A stretch of DNA of 14,732 nucleotides from Pseudomonadota bacterium (GCA_963205525.1 CAUJJP010000081.1:1-14732), one strand, 5' to 3'. Positions 8,351 to 14,667 are shown, counted from the stretch's first letter. Program-made: numbers and translations. The notes: generated by a model not told the origin, from the sequence alone.

Positions 8351-8377
8351 CGAAAGGGGCGAAAGGGTCGAAAGAGC
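8351..8377 (-). repeat. 9-bp tandem repeat in the nrdJ leader
   Basis: Three 9-bp units CGAAAGGGG, CGAAAGGGT and CGAAAGAGC run head to tail; on the nrdJ strand each carries TTTCG. They lie about 74-100 bp before the nrdJ start. Their role is unknown; they could be binding sites or simple slippage products. Confidence 0.7.
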
Positions 8378-8395
8378 GACTGAAACAGTCGACTG
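8377..8395. promoter_or_regulatory. Small hairpin and overlapping palindrome upstream of nrdJ
   Basis: CGACTG (8377-8382), loop AAA, CAGTCG (8386-8391) make a perfect six-pair hairpin. It overlaps the ten-base palindrome CAGTCGACTG (8386-8395). It abuts the 9-bp repeats, 100-118 bp before the nrdJ start. An operator or leader structure is possible but unproven. Confidence 0.35.
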
Positions 8396-8725
8396 GAAAT
8401 GGCAACGCGGGGCGACTCGGCGTCAGCCCGGGGCGGTGGCGGTGTTCAAGGGGGGTCCATCCCGCCGTGTGGGTGGCCGCGTGGCCGCGGCGTCGGGATG
8501 AGCAGGGCGGATTGTCGCCGATGGACGGGGTCGGGGCCGCAGCGGTGCTTGCGTCCCCGGGTCCGGACTGCACCCAGCCCAGCCCCGGCAAAGACCCAGG
8601 AATCCAGGGCCGTCCGGGCGATCTCTTGCGATCTCCGGGACAATACGCCCCAGCTGCCGAGGCCGGCGCTGCCGGCTGCGCCGGCACGATCGACGGCGTC
8701 GCCGGCCTTGATCCGGACCTGCCCG

Positions 8726-9124
8726 ATGCCTTCAGACCACACGCCCTTGCCCCTCGTCTACAGCTGTTCCGGCTGTTCCAGTGCCGCCCAGCTGGCCAAC
8801 GCGCTGGCACTGCGCCTGGACCGCGGCGGGGTGGCGGAGATGTCGTGCATCGCCGGGGTCGGCGGCAACGTGCGGCCGCTGGTGAAGAAGGCGCAGGACG
8901 CCGCCGCGGCGCAGCTGCCCATCGTCGCCATCGACGGCTGCGCCCTGGCCTGCGCCAAGGCCTGCCTGACGCAGCGCGGGGTGACGCCGACGCTGCACCT
9001 GCAGCTTGGCGAGCACGGGGTGCGCAAGACCTACCATGCGGACTTCGACCCCGCGCAGGCCGACGAGCTGGCGGCCACGCTGGGCGCGCGCATTGCCGCG
9101 CTGCGCAGTTCCGAATCGGCCTGA
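8726..9124 (+). CDS. DGC-domain putative zinc-binding protein
   Basis: A 132-residue soluble protein of the small Cys-rich DGC family. The conserved cysteines are all present: C14 and C17 in SCSGCSSA, C41, the signature D70-G71-C72, then C76 and C80 (CALACAKAC). These are thought to bind zinc; no reaction is established. The start at 8726 puts the CSGC motif about a dozen residues in, as usual for the family. No strong Shine-Dalgarno precedes it. It is divergent from nrdJ and 113 bp before the next gene in the same direction; that gap holds nothing recognisable. A role in metal handling or stress is only an inference. Confidence 0.8.
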   Translation: MPSDHTPLPLVYSCSGCSSAAQLANALALRLDRGGVAEMSCIAGVGGNVRPLVKKAQDAAAAQLPIVAIDGCALACAKACLTQRGVTPTLHLQLGEHGVRKTYHADFDPAQADELAATLGARIAALRSSESA

Positions 9125-9237
9125 AGCAGCCGAGCCGCACGAACCGCCCGAGCCGCCTGCAACATCCCCCTCACGACCCTCGTCGCCGCGCACCGCCGGC
9201 CGACCGAGGCCCTGATCCGTACCCAGGACCGAGCACC

Positions 9238-9630
9238 ATGGAAATCTCTTCGTTCGACGACTTGCTGCGCGCCGCGCGCGCCCAGGCCCGGCCGCAGCGG
9301 CTGCTGTTCGTGTTTGCCGCCGCGGTGCTGCCCGATGCGCCGACGCCAGCCCAGCGTGCCGCTTTCGAGGCAGGCGAGGGCGGGGCGCTGCAGCCGCTGA
9401 TGTGCGTGGACAAGGCGCCCGACGAGTTGAGCGGTTTTGCACAGCTGGTCGAGGAATCGCGCCAGTTCGGCGCCGACTGGCAGATCGTGTTTGCAGGGGC
9501 GATGGACGCCGCCGGCGAAGCCGCCACCGACCAGGCGCTGGAGCGCCTGGTGGCGTCGGTGCGCGACGGCGCGATCTCGGCCCTGCTGCCGTTGGACCGC
9601 AACGGCCGGGTGCTGCAGCTCGGGCGCTGA
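9238..9630 (+). CDS. Small conserved protein commonly labelled ribonucleotide reductase subunit alpha
   Basis: A 130-residue cytoplasmic protein starting MEISSFDDLLRAARAQ. I recognise the family from betaproteobacterial annotations, where it is called ribonucleotide reductase subunit alpha. It is far too short to be a reductase subunit and has none of the catalytic cysteines. Typical family stretches are RLLFVFAAAVLPD, GGALQPLMCVDKAPDEL and ADWQIVFAGAM. It has one Cys and no membrane segment. The label probably comes from its frequent location near nrd genes, and nrdJ is indeed close by here, though on the other strand. The true function is unknown. A weak AGGA-like ribosome site lies about 10 bases before the ATG. 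Confidence 0.78.
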   Translation: MEISSFDDLLRAARAQARPQRLLFVFAAAVLPDAPTPAQRAAFEAGEGGALQPLMCVDKAPDELSGFAQLVEESRQFGADWQIVFAGAMDAAGEAATDQALERLVASVRDGAISALLPLDRNGRVLQLGR

Positions 9631-9639
9631 GGCCGGACC

Positions 9640-10068
9640 TCAGCCCAGCAGCGCGAACACCCCGCGCGGGTCGTGCGCCAGCGCGACCGAGACCATGTAG
9701 CCGAAGCAGCCCAGCGCGGCCAGCGTCCAGCCGAGCTGGCTGGTGCGGCTGCTGGTGCGGCGGCTGGTGGGGTGGCTGTTGCGGCGCAGCGCCATCGTGC
9801 CCAGGCCGATGTAGACCAGAAGCAGGACCAGCTTGGTGCCCAGCCAGGTCTGCTGCAAGGGGTTGATCTGCAGGGTGGCCCAGAGCAGGGCGCCCGCGCT
9901 CAGCAAGCCGGTGTCCACCACCCAGCTCGCGATGCGCGCCGGCAGGGTCAGCGGCCAGCGCGCGCCGCGCAGGTGGGCAAAGGCGCGCAGCGCGAAGTAG
10001 CTGCCGCTGAGGCTGACGAAGCCGATGTGGACGTGGCGCAGCGCCAGGTAGTGGTCGATCAGGTTCAT
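9640..10068 (-). CDS. SirB2-family integral membrane protein
   Basis: A 142-residue inner-membrane protein with about four hydrophobic helices. It starts MNLIDHYLALRHVHIGFVSL, whose His-containing first helix is typical of the SirB2 family (distinct from the SirB1 protein). The ATG at 10066-10068 is preferred over an upstream GTG, because the family-like sequence starts there. The family name comes from an old invasion-gene regulator report and the biochemical role is unknown. A positively charged, Ser/Thr-rich loop (RRNSHPTSRRTSSRTS) separates helices three and four. The gene ends 9 bp from the convergent small nrd-linked gene, and two dyad symmetries lie 76-133 bp upstream of it. Confidence 0.75.
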   Translation of the reverse strand: MNLIDHYLALRHVHIGFVSLSGSYFALRAFAHLRGARWPLTLPARIASWVVDTGLLSAGALLWATLQINPLQQTWLGTKLVLLLVYIGLGTMALRRNSHPTSRRTSSRTSQLGWTLAALGCFGYMVSVALAHDPRGVFALLG

Positions 10069-10143
10069 GGGGGCGCAGGGCGGGTGCAAGCCCACGGGCA
10101 CGGCAGTGCGTTGCGACGTTGGTGGGCATGCGGGTTCCGGCTC

Positions 10144-10165
10144 GATACGCTACATCTAGTGTATC
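10144..10165 (-). promoter_or_regulatory. 22-bp palindrome upstream of the SirB2-like gene, possible operator
   Basis: Arms GATACGCTA (10144-10152) and TAGTGTATC (10157-10165) are complementary except for one pair and flank CATC. The site lies in an unusually AT-rich patch about 76-97 bp before the SirB2-like start. The form and size fit a dimeric helix-turn-helix repressor site. No regulator gene is adjacent. Confidence 0.45.
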
Positions 10166-10173
10166 TCACCGAG

Positions 10174-10201
10174 CTTAAGCACTAAATGTGTGGTGCTCAA
10201 G
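10174..10201 (-). promoter_or_regulatory. Second dyad beside the palindrome
   Basis: CTTAAGCAC (10174-10182) and GTGCTCAAG (10193-10201) form a nine-base dyad with one mismatch around a ten-base AT-rich centre. It lies just outside the 22-bp palindrome and about 83 bp after the stop of the downstream decarboxylase gene on the same strand. It may be an operator, or a weak terminator for the decarboxylase transcript. Confidence 0.4.
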
Positions 10202-10283
10202 TCATGGAAAACCGCAATGGCGTGGTCTTGACAGGATCCCGGCAGGCCGCGTTCCGGGGTGTCCTGCGGCCTGCCAGCGGCGC

Positions 10284-11936
10284 TCAGCGTGGCGCGCCGT
10301 CGCCCGGCATCGAGATCCGCTTCACCGCCCGCACGAAGCGCGACAGGGTGGGCGAGACGGCGCCCGCCTCGAGCCGGGCATCGATGAGCTGGAAGCGCCC
10401 GCGTGTGGCCCAGGCGTGCTCCAGGGCGGCGCGCAGCTCGGCGCGCGTGCGCACCGCCACCCCGTCGCCGCCCATGCCGGCGGCCATGGACGCGAAGTCC
10501 CAGGGGTCCAGGGCGTTGAAGCCGCTGTCGGGGGTGAAGGCGCGCAGCATCTCCCAGGCCGCGTTGTTGAAGACGATGACCACCGGGTCGCAGCCGGCGC
10601 GCCTGGCGTTGCCCAGCTCCCAGCCCGTCATCTGGAACGCGCCGTCGCCGACCAGGATCAGCGGCCGCTCGCCGGTGGCGACCTGCAGCCCGATGCCGGC
10701 CGGCACGCCGTAGCCCATGGTGGCGTAGTAGCCGGCGGCGATGAGGCTGGTCGGCCCGACGTCCATGGCGGTGAACAGGCAGTCGCCGATGTCGCTGGCG
10801 ATGGGCACCGGGCCGTGGCGCGCGATCAGCGCGTTCAGCGCGTCGGCGATGTCGGCCGGCTGCAGGGCGCTGTCGTCCACCGTGGCTGCCGGCGCTGCGG
10901 TCGATGGCACCGGCGCCGGCTGGCGGCTGGCGGCGCTGGGCAGGCGCTCCAGCAGGGCGTCCACCAGCACCGCCAGCGGGATGTCGTGGTAGGTGTGGTG
11001 ACCCATCGTCACCCGGTCGTCGAAGGCGTGCAGGGTGCGCCGCAGGTCTATGCGCTGTGCCGAGACGGCGAAATTGGTGTCGGAGATGATGACGCCCAGC
11101 AGCAGCAGGCCGTCGCTGTCCTCGACCAGCGAGGTCAGCGCCGGGTCGCCGGCCAGGCCCAGGTAGGTGCCGTGCAGGGGCACGTCGGCGCCGGCGAGCA
11201 GGCCGCGGCCCATGAAGCTGGTGACCACCGGCACCCCCAGGCGGCGCGCCAGCTCGGCCACCTTGGCCTCGAGCGTGAAGCGGCGCACCTCGACGCCCAC
11301 CATCAGCACCGGCGAGCGCGCCGCGTGCAGGCGCTGCAGCAGTTCGTCGGCGCAGGCGGCCACGGCCTCGGCGTCGGGCACCGGCGCCGGGGTGAAGGGT
11401 ACGTCGGCGCAGGGCACGGCGGCCATGTCGCGCGGGATCTCCAGGTACACCGGCAGCGAGCGGCGCAGCGCGGTGTCGAGCACGCGCGCGATCTGCGCCG
11501 GCGCCTCGGCAGCGTCGTCCAGGCGCGCGCGGTCGGCCGTGATCTCGCGGTAGACCTGCCACTGCGAATCGGTGGTCTTGACCTGGTGGTGTAGGACGAA
11601 GCCGCTGGACAGCTCGTGCGCCGCCGGGGCGCCCGACAGCACGACCAGCGGCACCCGCTCGGCGTAGGCCGAGGCCACCGGGTTCACCATGTTCAGTGCC
11701 CCGGCGCCGTAGGTGACCGCCGCCACCCCGAGCCCGCCGCGCGCACGCGCCGCAGCATCGGCGGCGAAGCCGACCGCAGGCTCGTGCGAGAAGGTGTACA
11801 GCGGCAACCGGCGCTCGCGCTCGATCTCGCGGAACAGCGGCAGCGCGAAGTCGCCCGGGATGCCGAAGATCTCGGTGGCGCCGCGCGCGGCCAGCGCGTT
11901 CAGCAGGGCGCCGGTCAGGGTCTGGGAATGGCTCAT
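10284..11936 (-). CDS. Thiamine-diphosphate-dependent phenylpyruvate/indolepyruvate decarboxylase
   Basis: A 550-residue cytoplasmic 2-oxo-acid decarboxylase of the pyruvate decarboxylase superfamily, closest in feel to the PPDC/IpdC type of Azospirillum and Azoarcus relatives. It would convert phenylpyruvate or indole-3-pyruvate to the aldehyde plus CO2. Landmarks are the catalytic Glu E52 (FSHEPAVGF), the paired His H116-H117 (FVLHHQVKT), and the ThDP/Mg motif from G430-D431-G432 to N457-N458 (GDGAFQ ... IVFNN). Domain order is Pyr, TPP-enzyme middle, PP. Length is normal. The aromatic oxo-acid preference is inferred; branched-chain substrates are possible. No aldehyde dehydrogenase or aminotransferase gene is nearby. 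There is no good Shine-Dalgarno. It follows the DUF454 gene by 46 bp on the same strand and could be read from the NO-linked promoter, though its job looks unrelated. Confidence 0.87.
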   Translation of the reverse strand: MSHSQTLTGALLNALAARGATEIFGIPGDFALPLFREIERERRLPLYTFSHEPAVGFAADAAARARGGLGVAAVTYGAGALNMVNPVASAYAERVPLVVLSGAPAAHELSSGFVLHHQVKTTDSQWQVYREITADRARLDDAAEAPAQIARVLDTALRRSLPVYLEIPRDMAAVPCADVPFTPAPVPDAEAVAACADELLQRLHAARSPVLMVGVEVRRFTLEAKVAELARRLGVPVVTSFMGRGLLAGADVPLHGTYLGLAGDPALTSLVEDSDGLLLLGVIISDTNFAVSAQRIDLRRTLHAFDDRVTMGHHTYHDIPLAVLVDALLERLPSAASRQPAPVPSTAAPAATVDDSALQPADIADALNALIARHGPVPIASDIGDCLFTAMDVGPTSLIAAGYYATMGYGVPAGIGLQVATGERPLILVGDGAFQMTGWELGNARRAGCDPVVIVFNNAAWEMLRAFTPDSGFNALDPWDFASMAAGMGGDGVAVRTRAELRAALEHAWATRGRFQLIDARLEAGAVSPTLSRFVRAVKRISMPGDGAPR

Positions 11937-11982
11937 GGTGGATGGGCCGGCGCGTGCCGGCGAAGTCAGAGGTGGCGCCGAA

Positions 11983-12372
11983 TCAGGCTTCGGGCCGCCG
12001 CCACAGCCACAGGGCGACGACGGCCATGAAGACAGGCAGCCCGATTTTGGCCGCCAGCGGCAGCTTTGATAAGCCGATCACGACACTGCTGGCCAGCATC
12101 ATGAGGCTGGCGACCCATTTGGCGCGCCGGGGCACGGCGCCATGGTCGCGCCAGCGCCGGATGTCGGCGCCGTACCTGGGGTGGGCGAGCAGCCGCGCCT
12201 CCAGCGCCGGCCAGCCGCGCCCGCCGGCCCAGGCCGCCACCAGCAGGAAGGGCACGGTGGGCAGGCCGGGCAGCACGGCGCCGGTGGCGCCCAGCGCCAC
12301 GCAGGCCAGGGCCAGCACCCGCCAGCCCAGCTGCCGCAGACGAGCCGGCGGCGTCCGTGCAGGGCGGGTCAC
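11983..12372 (-). CDS. DUF454 (YbaN-family) inner-membrane protein
   Basis: A 129-residue membrane protein of the DUF454 family. The hallmark stretch is LALACVALGATGAVLPGLPT (from about residue 19), then WPALEARLLAHPRYGADIRR and a C-terminal pair of helices. The start is a GTG (12370-12372), the only start that keeps the whole first helix; no in-frame ATG exists upstream of the membrane part. It lies 11 bp after the DUF2249 gene and seems part of the same transcript. The function is unknown. Its company with DUF2249 and NnrS genes hints at a place in respiratory or nitrogen-oxide metabolism, but that is inference. Confidence 0.8.
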   Translation of the reverse strand: MTRPARTPPARLRQLGWRVLALACVALGATGAVLPGLPTVPFLLVAAWAGGRGWPALEARLLAHPRYGADIRRWRDHGAVPRRAKWVASLMMLASSVVIGLSKLPLAAKIGLPVFMAVVALWLWRRPEA

Positions 12373-12383
12373 CGCGGCCAGGT

Positions 12384-12644
12384 TCAGCTCACCTTGGCGA
12401 AGTCGATCACGATCATCCCGGGCTCGCGGTGGCGGTAGGTCACTTCCACCGCTTCGCCGTAGCGTGCCGCGAGCTGCTGCAGCAGCGGCAGCGGATCGTG
12501 GTCGTTGGCGAAACGCATGGTCTCACCGGGCTGCAGCGCGTCCAGGGCGCCGAAGATGGCGGCATGGCGGAAGCGCTTGGCGACCCCGCGGGCGTCGAAG
12601 GGATAGATCGCGTCGGGCGACAGGTGCTGGTGCGGGGCGTTCAT
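12384..12644 (-). CDS. DUF2249 domain protein, copy A
   Basis: An 86-residue soluble protein of the DUF2249 family. The signature NDHDPLPLLQQL follows GETMRFA, and the end is GMIVIDFAKVS. The ATG at 12642-12644 has an AGAGGGG ribosome site just upstream, overlapping the stop region of copy B, so the two are translationally close (11-bp gap). DUF2249 proteins often occur next to denitrification, NnrS or hemerythrin genes, but no reaction is known. Copy A has no Cys and no metal-binding tail, unlike copy B. Confidence 0.85.
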   Translation of the reverse strand: MNAPHQHLSPDAIYPFDARGVAKRFRHAAIFGALDALQPGETMRFANDHDPLPLLQQLAARYGEAVEVTYRHREPGMIVIDFAKVS

Positions 12645-12655
12645 CGCGGCCCCTC

Positions 12656-12907
12656 TCAGCTGCAGCTGCCGCAGCAGTCGCGCCCGGTCTTGCCGATGTC
12701 CACGCGCCAGGTCTCGGGGCCTTCTTCGACGTAATTCCAGGTGAACTGGCCGTGGCGCTCGGCCTGGAACTGGTAGAGCAGGGGCTTGGGATCGTGGTCG
12801 TTCACGAGCTGCATGCTCTCGCCCGCCTTCAGGCCGTCGAAGGTTGAGAAGATCAGCGGGTGGCGCTCGCGCGGAACGATGGTGCGGACGTCGACGGTCG
12901 TGCTCAT
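12656..12907 (-). CDS. DUF2249 domain protein, copy B, with Cys-rich tail
   Basis: An 83-residue paralogue of the neighbouring copy A. It shares FSTFDGLKAGESMQLVNDHD with copy A (FGALDALQPGETMRFANDHD) and ends GKTGRDCCGSCS. The start at 12907 is set by a perfect AAGGAG (plus-strand 12914-12919) six bases upstream, the best ribosome site in the window. The three terminal cysteines (CCGSC) could bind metal or carry a redox disulfide; copy A lacks them. It is the first gene of a DUF2249-DUF2249-DUF454 run, preceded by a probable FNR/Dnr-type promoter. Its role in NO or low-oxygen metabolism is inferred from context. Confidence 0.87.
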   Translation of the reverse strand: MSTTVDVRTIVPRERHPLIFSTFDGLKAGESMQLVNDHDPKPLLYQFQAERHGQFTWNYVEEGPETWRVDIGKTGRDCCGSCS

Positions 12908-12943
12908 GGGAAACTCCTTGAAAGAAATATCCTGGATGGATCT

Positions 12944-12986
12944 ATTGTGCGGCGCCCCAGGAACCGGCGCCATTGACCTGGGTCAG
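12944..12986 (-). promoter_or_regulatory. Probable FNR/Dnr-type class II promoter for the DUF2249 genes
   Basis: An FNR/Dnr-family site TTGAC-CTGG-GTCAG spans 12973-12986, one base off the TTGAC-N4-GTCAA form. On the minus strand a -10-like CACAAT lies at 12944-12949. With the start site near 12938, the regulator site is centred at about -41.5, the usual class II activator position. Such sites answer to oxygen loss (FNR/Anr) or NO (Dnr). The start site is inferred. The site begins 20 bp after the nnrS stop. Confidence 0.6.
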
Positions 12987-13005
12987 GTTTGGATGCGCAG
13001 GAGGA

Positions 13006-14196
13006 TCAGGCGCCGGGCGGGCGGTCGGGCCGCGGCCGGATCAGCCAGGGCACGAAGCGCCACAGATAGGTCGCGAAGGCCGCCGCCCAGCTCAGCGCCG
13101 CCGCCTGCAGCAGGCGGTCGGAGAAGTCGTGCGGCGCCAGCGCGCACAGCCGCAGCACGACGGCGGCGGCCACCAGCCAGTAGCTCACGACCATGCTGCG
13201 GTCCAGCACCAGGCCGCGGCCCAGGTGGCCGAGCGCGGTGCGCGTGACCATGCCGATGATCAGCATCGAGAAACCCGCCATCGCGATCAGGTGCACCGGC
13301 AGCGCGGCGCGCATCTCGATGCCGGCGGATTGCGCCGCGGTGGCCAGCAGGCCGAGCGCGAGGCCGAAGTAGCCCGCGTACAGGATCCACAGAATGGGGC
13401 GCTTGCGCACGGCCAGCGGCTGCCACTGCACGAGCTGCCACAGCGCGATGGCGCCGGTGAGCGCCAGAGCGGCGGCCTGCAGCCATCCGATGCCGGCCAG
13501 GGTGGCGAGCACCGCCAGCGCGGTGGCGCCGAGCTGCCACTGGCCGCTGCGTTCGTGCATCGGCAGCTCCAGGCCGTTCACGCCGCGCATGGCGAAGAAG
13601 GGGATCACCCGGCGTGCCACCAGCAGCGCGATCAGCGCCATCACCAGCAGCCCGGCGTGGTAGCCGCGCAGCGCCAGCGGCCAGTCGTCCAGCGCGGCCA
13701 GGTACAGGCCGTTGGCGACCGCGAGCGCCAGCATCATGGGCGGCACGGCGTAGTTGCGCTTGTTGCGCGACTTCCAGACCGAGCGGCCCATGGCGGCGGC
13801 GGCGATGACGTAGAACAGGGTCTCGGCGAGCACGGCAACGCCGAAGGCCGCCGGTGCGGGCACCAGGTAGCCGACGCGCGCGGTGGCCCACAGCGCCAGC
13901 AGCCCGCCCAGCGGCGCACCCGCCAGCGGGGTGATGCCGGTCCAGTTGGCGCCCGCGGTGAGCAGGAAGCCGATCGCGATCGTCGCCACGAAGCCCCACA
14001 GCATCTCGTGCGCGTGCCAGGCCAGCCCGGCCAGCGGGCCGACCAGGACCTGCGGGGCGAAAATCCAGATCAGCACCGCCAGCAGGGCCCAGCTCGTGCC
14101 GGCCAGGTACAGCGGCCGGAACCCCAGCTCCAGGAAGGCGGACCACGAGGGCGACAAAGCGGGCTTGGCCCCGGAATCCTGGATCAGCGTCTGCAT
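13006..14196 (-). CDS. nnrS: NnrS family haem-copper membrane protein
   Basis: A 396-residue polytopic inner-membrane protein of the NnrS family, with about eleven to twelve hydrophobic helices. NnrS proteins are haem- and copper-containing and protect against nitric-oxide stress; they are regulated with denitrification genes. The signature WHAHEMLWGF lies at residues 60-69, whose histidines are likely haem or metal ligands. Further family marks are NGLYLAAL, PFFAMRGVNG and VTRTALGHLGRG. The ATG at 14194-14196 is followed by a short soluble N-terminus (ALSPSWSAFLELGFRPLY) typical of the family. A probable NsrR operator (14214-14236) sits 18 bp upstream of it. It is divergent from fdxA and precedes the DUF2249 pair by 98 bp. 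Confidence 0.92.
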   Translation of the reverse strand: MQTLIQDSGAKPALSPSWSAFLELGFRPLYLAGTSWALLAVLIWIFAPQVLVGPLAGLAWHAHEMLWGFVATIAIGFLLTAGANWTGITPLAGAPLGGLLALWATARVGYLVPAPAAFGVAVLAETLFYVIAAAAMGRSVWKSRNKRNYAVPPMMLALAVANGLYLAALDDWPLALRGYHAGLLVMALIALLVARRVIPFFAMRGVNGLELPMHERSGQWQLGATALAVLATLAGIGWLQAAALALTGAIALWQLVQWQPLAVRKRPILWILYAGYFGLALGLLATAAQSAGIEMRAALPVHLIAMAGFSMLIIGMVTRTALGHLGRGLVLDRSMVVSYWLVAAAVVLRLCALAPHDFSDRLLQAAALSWAAAFATYLWRFVPWLIRPRPDRPPGA

Positions 14197-14213
14197 GGAT
14201 GCGGCGTGGTTTA

Positions 14214-14236
14214 AAGATACATATAGAATATAACTT
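14214..14236. promoter_or_regulatory. nsrR box: Probable NsrR operator between nnrS and fdxA
   Basis: A 23-bp imperfect palindrome with outer arms AAGATAC and AATATAACTT, centred at 14225. Against the NsrR consensus (AAG-A/T-TGCATTT, one free base, then its reverse complement), about 18 of 22 informative positions agree. It lies in the only strongly AT-rich patch of the region. Its centre is 29 bp before the nnrS start and 51 bp before the fdxA start, so it overlaps both promoters. -10-like hexamers TAGAAT (14224-14229) and TATAAC (14229-14234) lie inside it on the fdxA strand. Confidence 0.7.
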
Positions 14237-14275
14237 CAAACCCCCCATCCCGCAATCCCAGCCCGAGGTCCCGCC

Positions 14276-14623
14276 ATGACCTTTGTCGTCACCGAATCCT
14301 GCGTCCGCTGCAAGTACACCGACTGCGTCGACGTCTGCCCGGTCGATGCCTTCCGCGAGGGGCCGAACATGCTCGTCATCGACCCCGACGAGTGCATCGA
14401 TTGCGCGGTGTGCGTCCCCGAGTGCCCGGTGAACGCCATCTTCGCCGAGGAGGACGTGCCGACCGACCAGCTCGGCTGGACCGCGGTGAACGCCGAGCTG
14501 GCACCCAAATGGCCGACCATCACGCGCAAGAAGCCCGCGCTCGCGGACGCCGACGAGTGGGCGAGCGTGAAGCACAAGGCGGCCGAGCTGGACCGCCGCG
14601 ATCCGCGCGTCAAGCAGGACTGA
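14276..14623 (+). CDS. fdxA: Seven-iron ferredoxin FdxA ([3Fe-4S][4Fe-4S])
   Basis: A 115-residue cytoplasmic electron carrier of the Azotobacter FdI type. By comparison with that protein, C9, C17 and C50 would hold the [3Fe-4S] cluster and C21, C40, C43 and C46 the [4Fe-4S] cluster. C12 is the usual free Cys. The free Cys next to the 4Fe cluster in FdI (position 24) is replaced by Ala (CPVDAF). The C-terminal third ([17 protein letters not shown]) is the normal extension of this type. GAGG at 14265-14268 lies 7 bases before the ATG. It is divergent from nnrS and 44 bp before the nsrR-like gene, so it is probably cotranscribed with that gene and under the same operator. Its redox partner is unknown. 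Confidence 0.93.
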   Translation: MTFVVTESCVRCKYTDCVDVCPVDAFREGPNMLVIDPDECIDCAVCVPECPVNAIFAEEDVPTDQLGWTAVNAELAPKWPTITRKKPALADADEWASVKHKAAELDRRDPRVKQD

Positions 14624-14667
14624 AAAGCAGGACCGGGAGCTTGTGACGCCATGAACAGGCGGCGGCG

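Larger units (their letters stand above)
8278..8725. other. 448-bp divergent spacer upstream of nrdJ
   Basis: No convincing gene is seen between nrdJ (minus) and the DGC gene (plus). The spacer holds a 9-bp tandem repeat (8351-8377), a short hairpin (8377-8391), a direct repeat GCGATCTC (8618-8625 and 8629-8636), and a run with weak resemblance to a cobalamin riboswitch core on the minus strand (about 8510-8600). No NrdR-box pair (AT-rich 16-mers) and no clear sigma-70 promoter were recognised. A nrdJ leader of this length is a natural place for regulation. Confidence 0.5.

Noticed and set aside
5338..9237. Long plus-strand open frame through the nrdJ region, antisense to nrdJ
   Set aside because: The minus strand codes a complete class II reductase. 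The plus frame is Gly/Ala/His/Arg-rich with no family features; only its last 130 codons (from 9238) are a real gene.
10188..11594. Plus-strand frames of about 468 codons antisense to the decarboxylase
   Set aside because: They lack any domain and mirror the decarboxylase, whose ThDP motifs and catalytic Glu are intact.
11946..11961. GCCGGC-gcgt-GCCGGC hairpin before the decarboxylase start
   Set aside because: A short GC stem with no T-run, expected often by chance in DNA of this composition.
12973..14214. Plus-strand 413-codon frame antisense to NnrS
   Set aside because: It is Gln/His/Arg/Gly-rich shadow sequence; the minus-strand frame has NnrS signatures and many hydrophobic helices.
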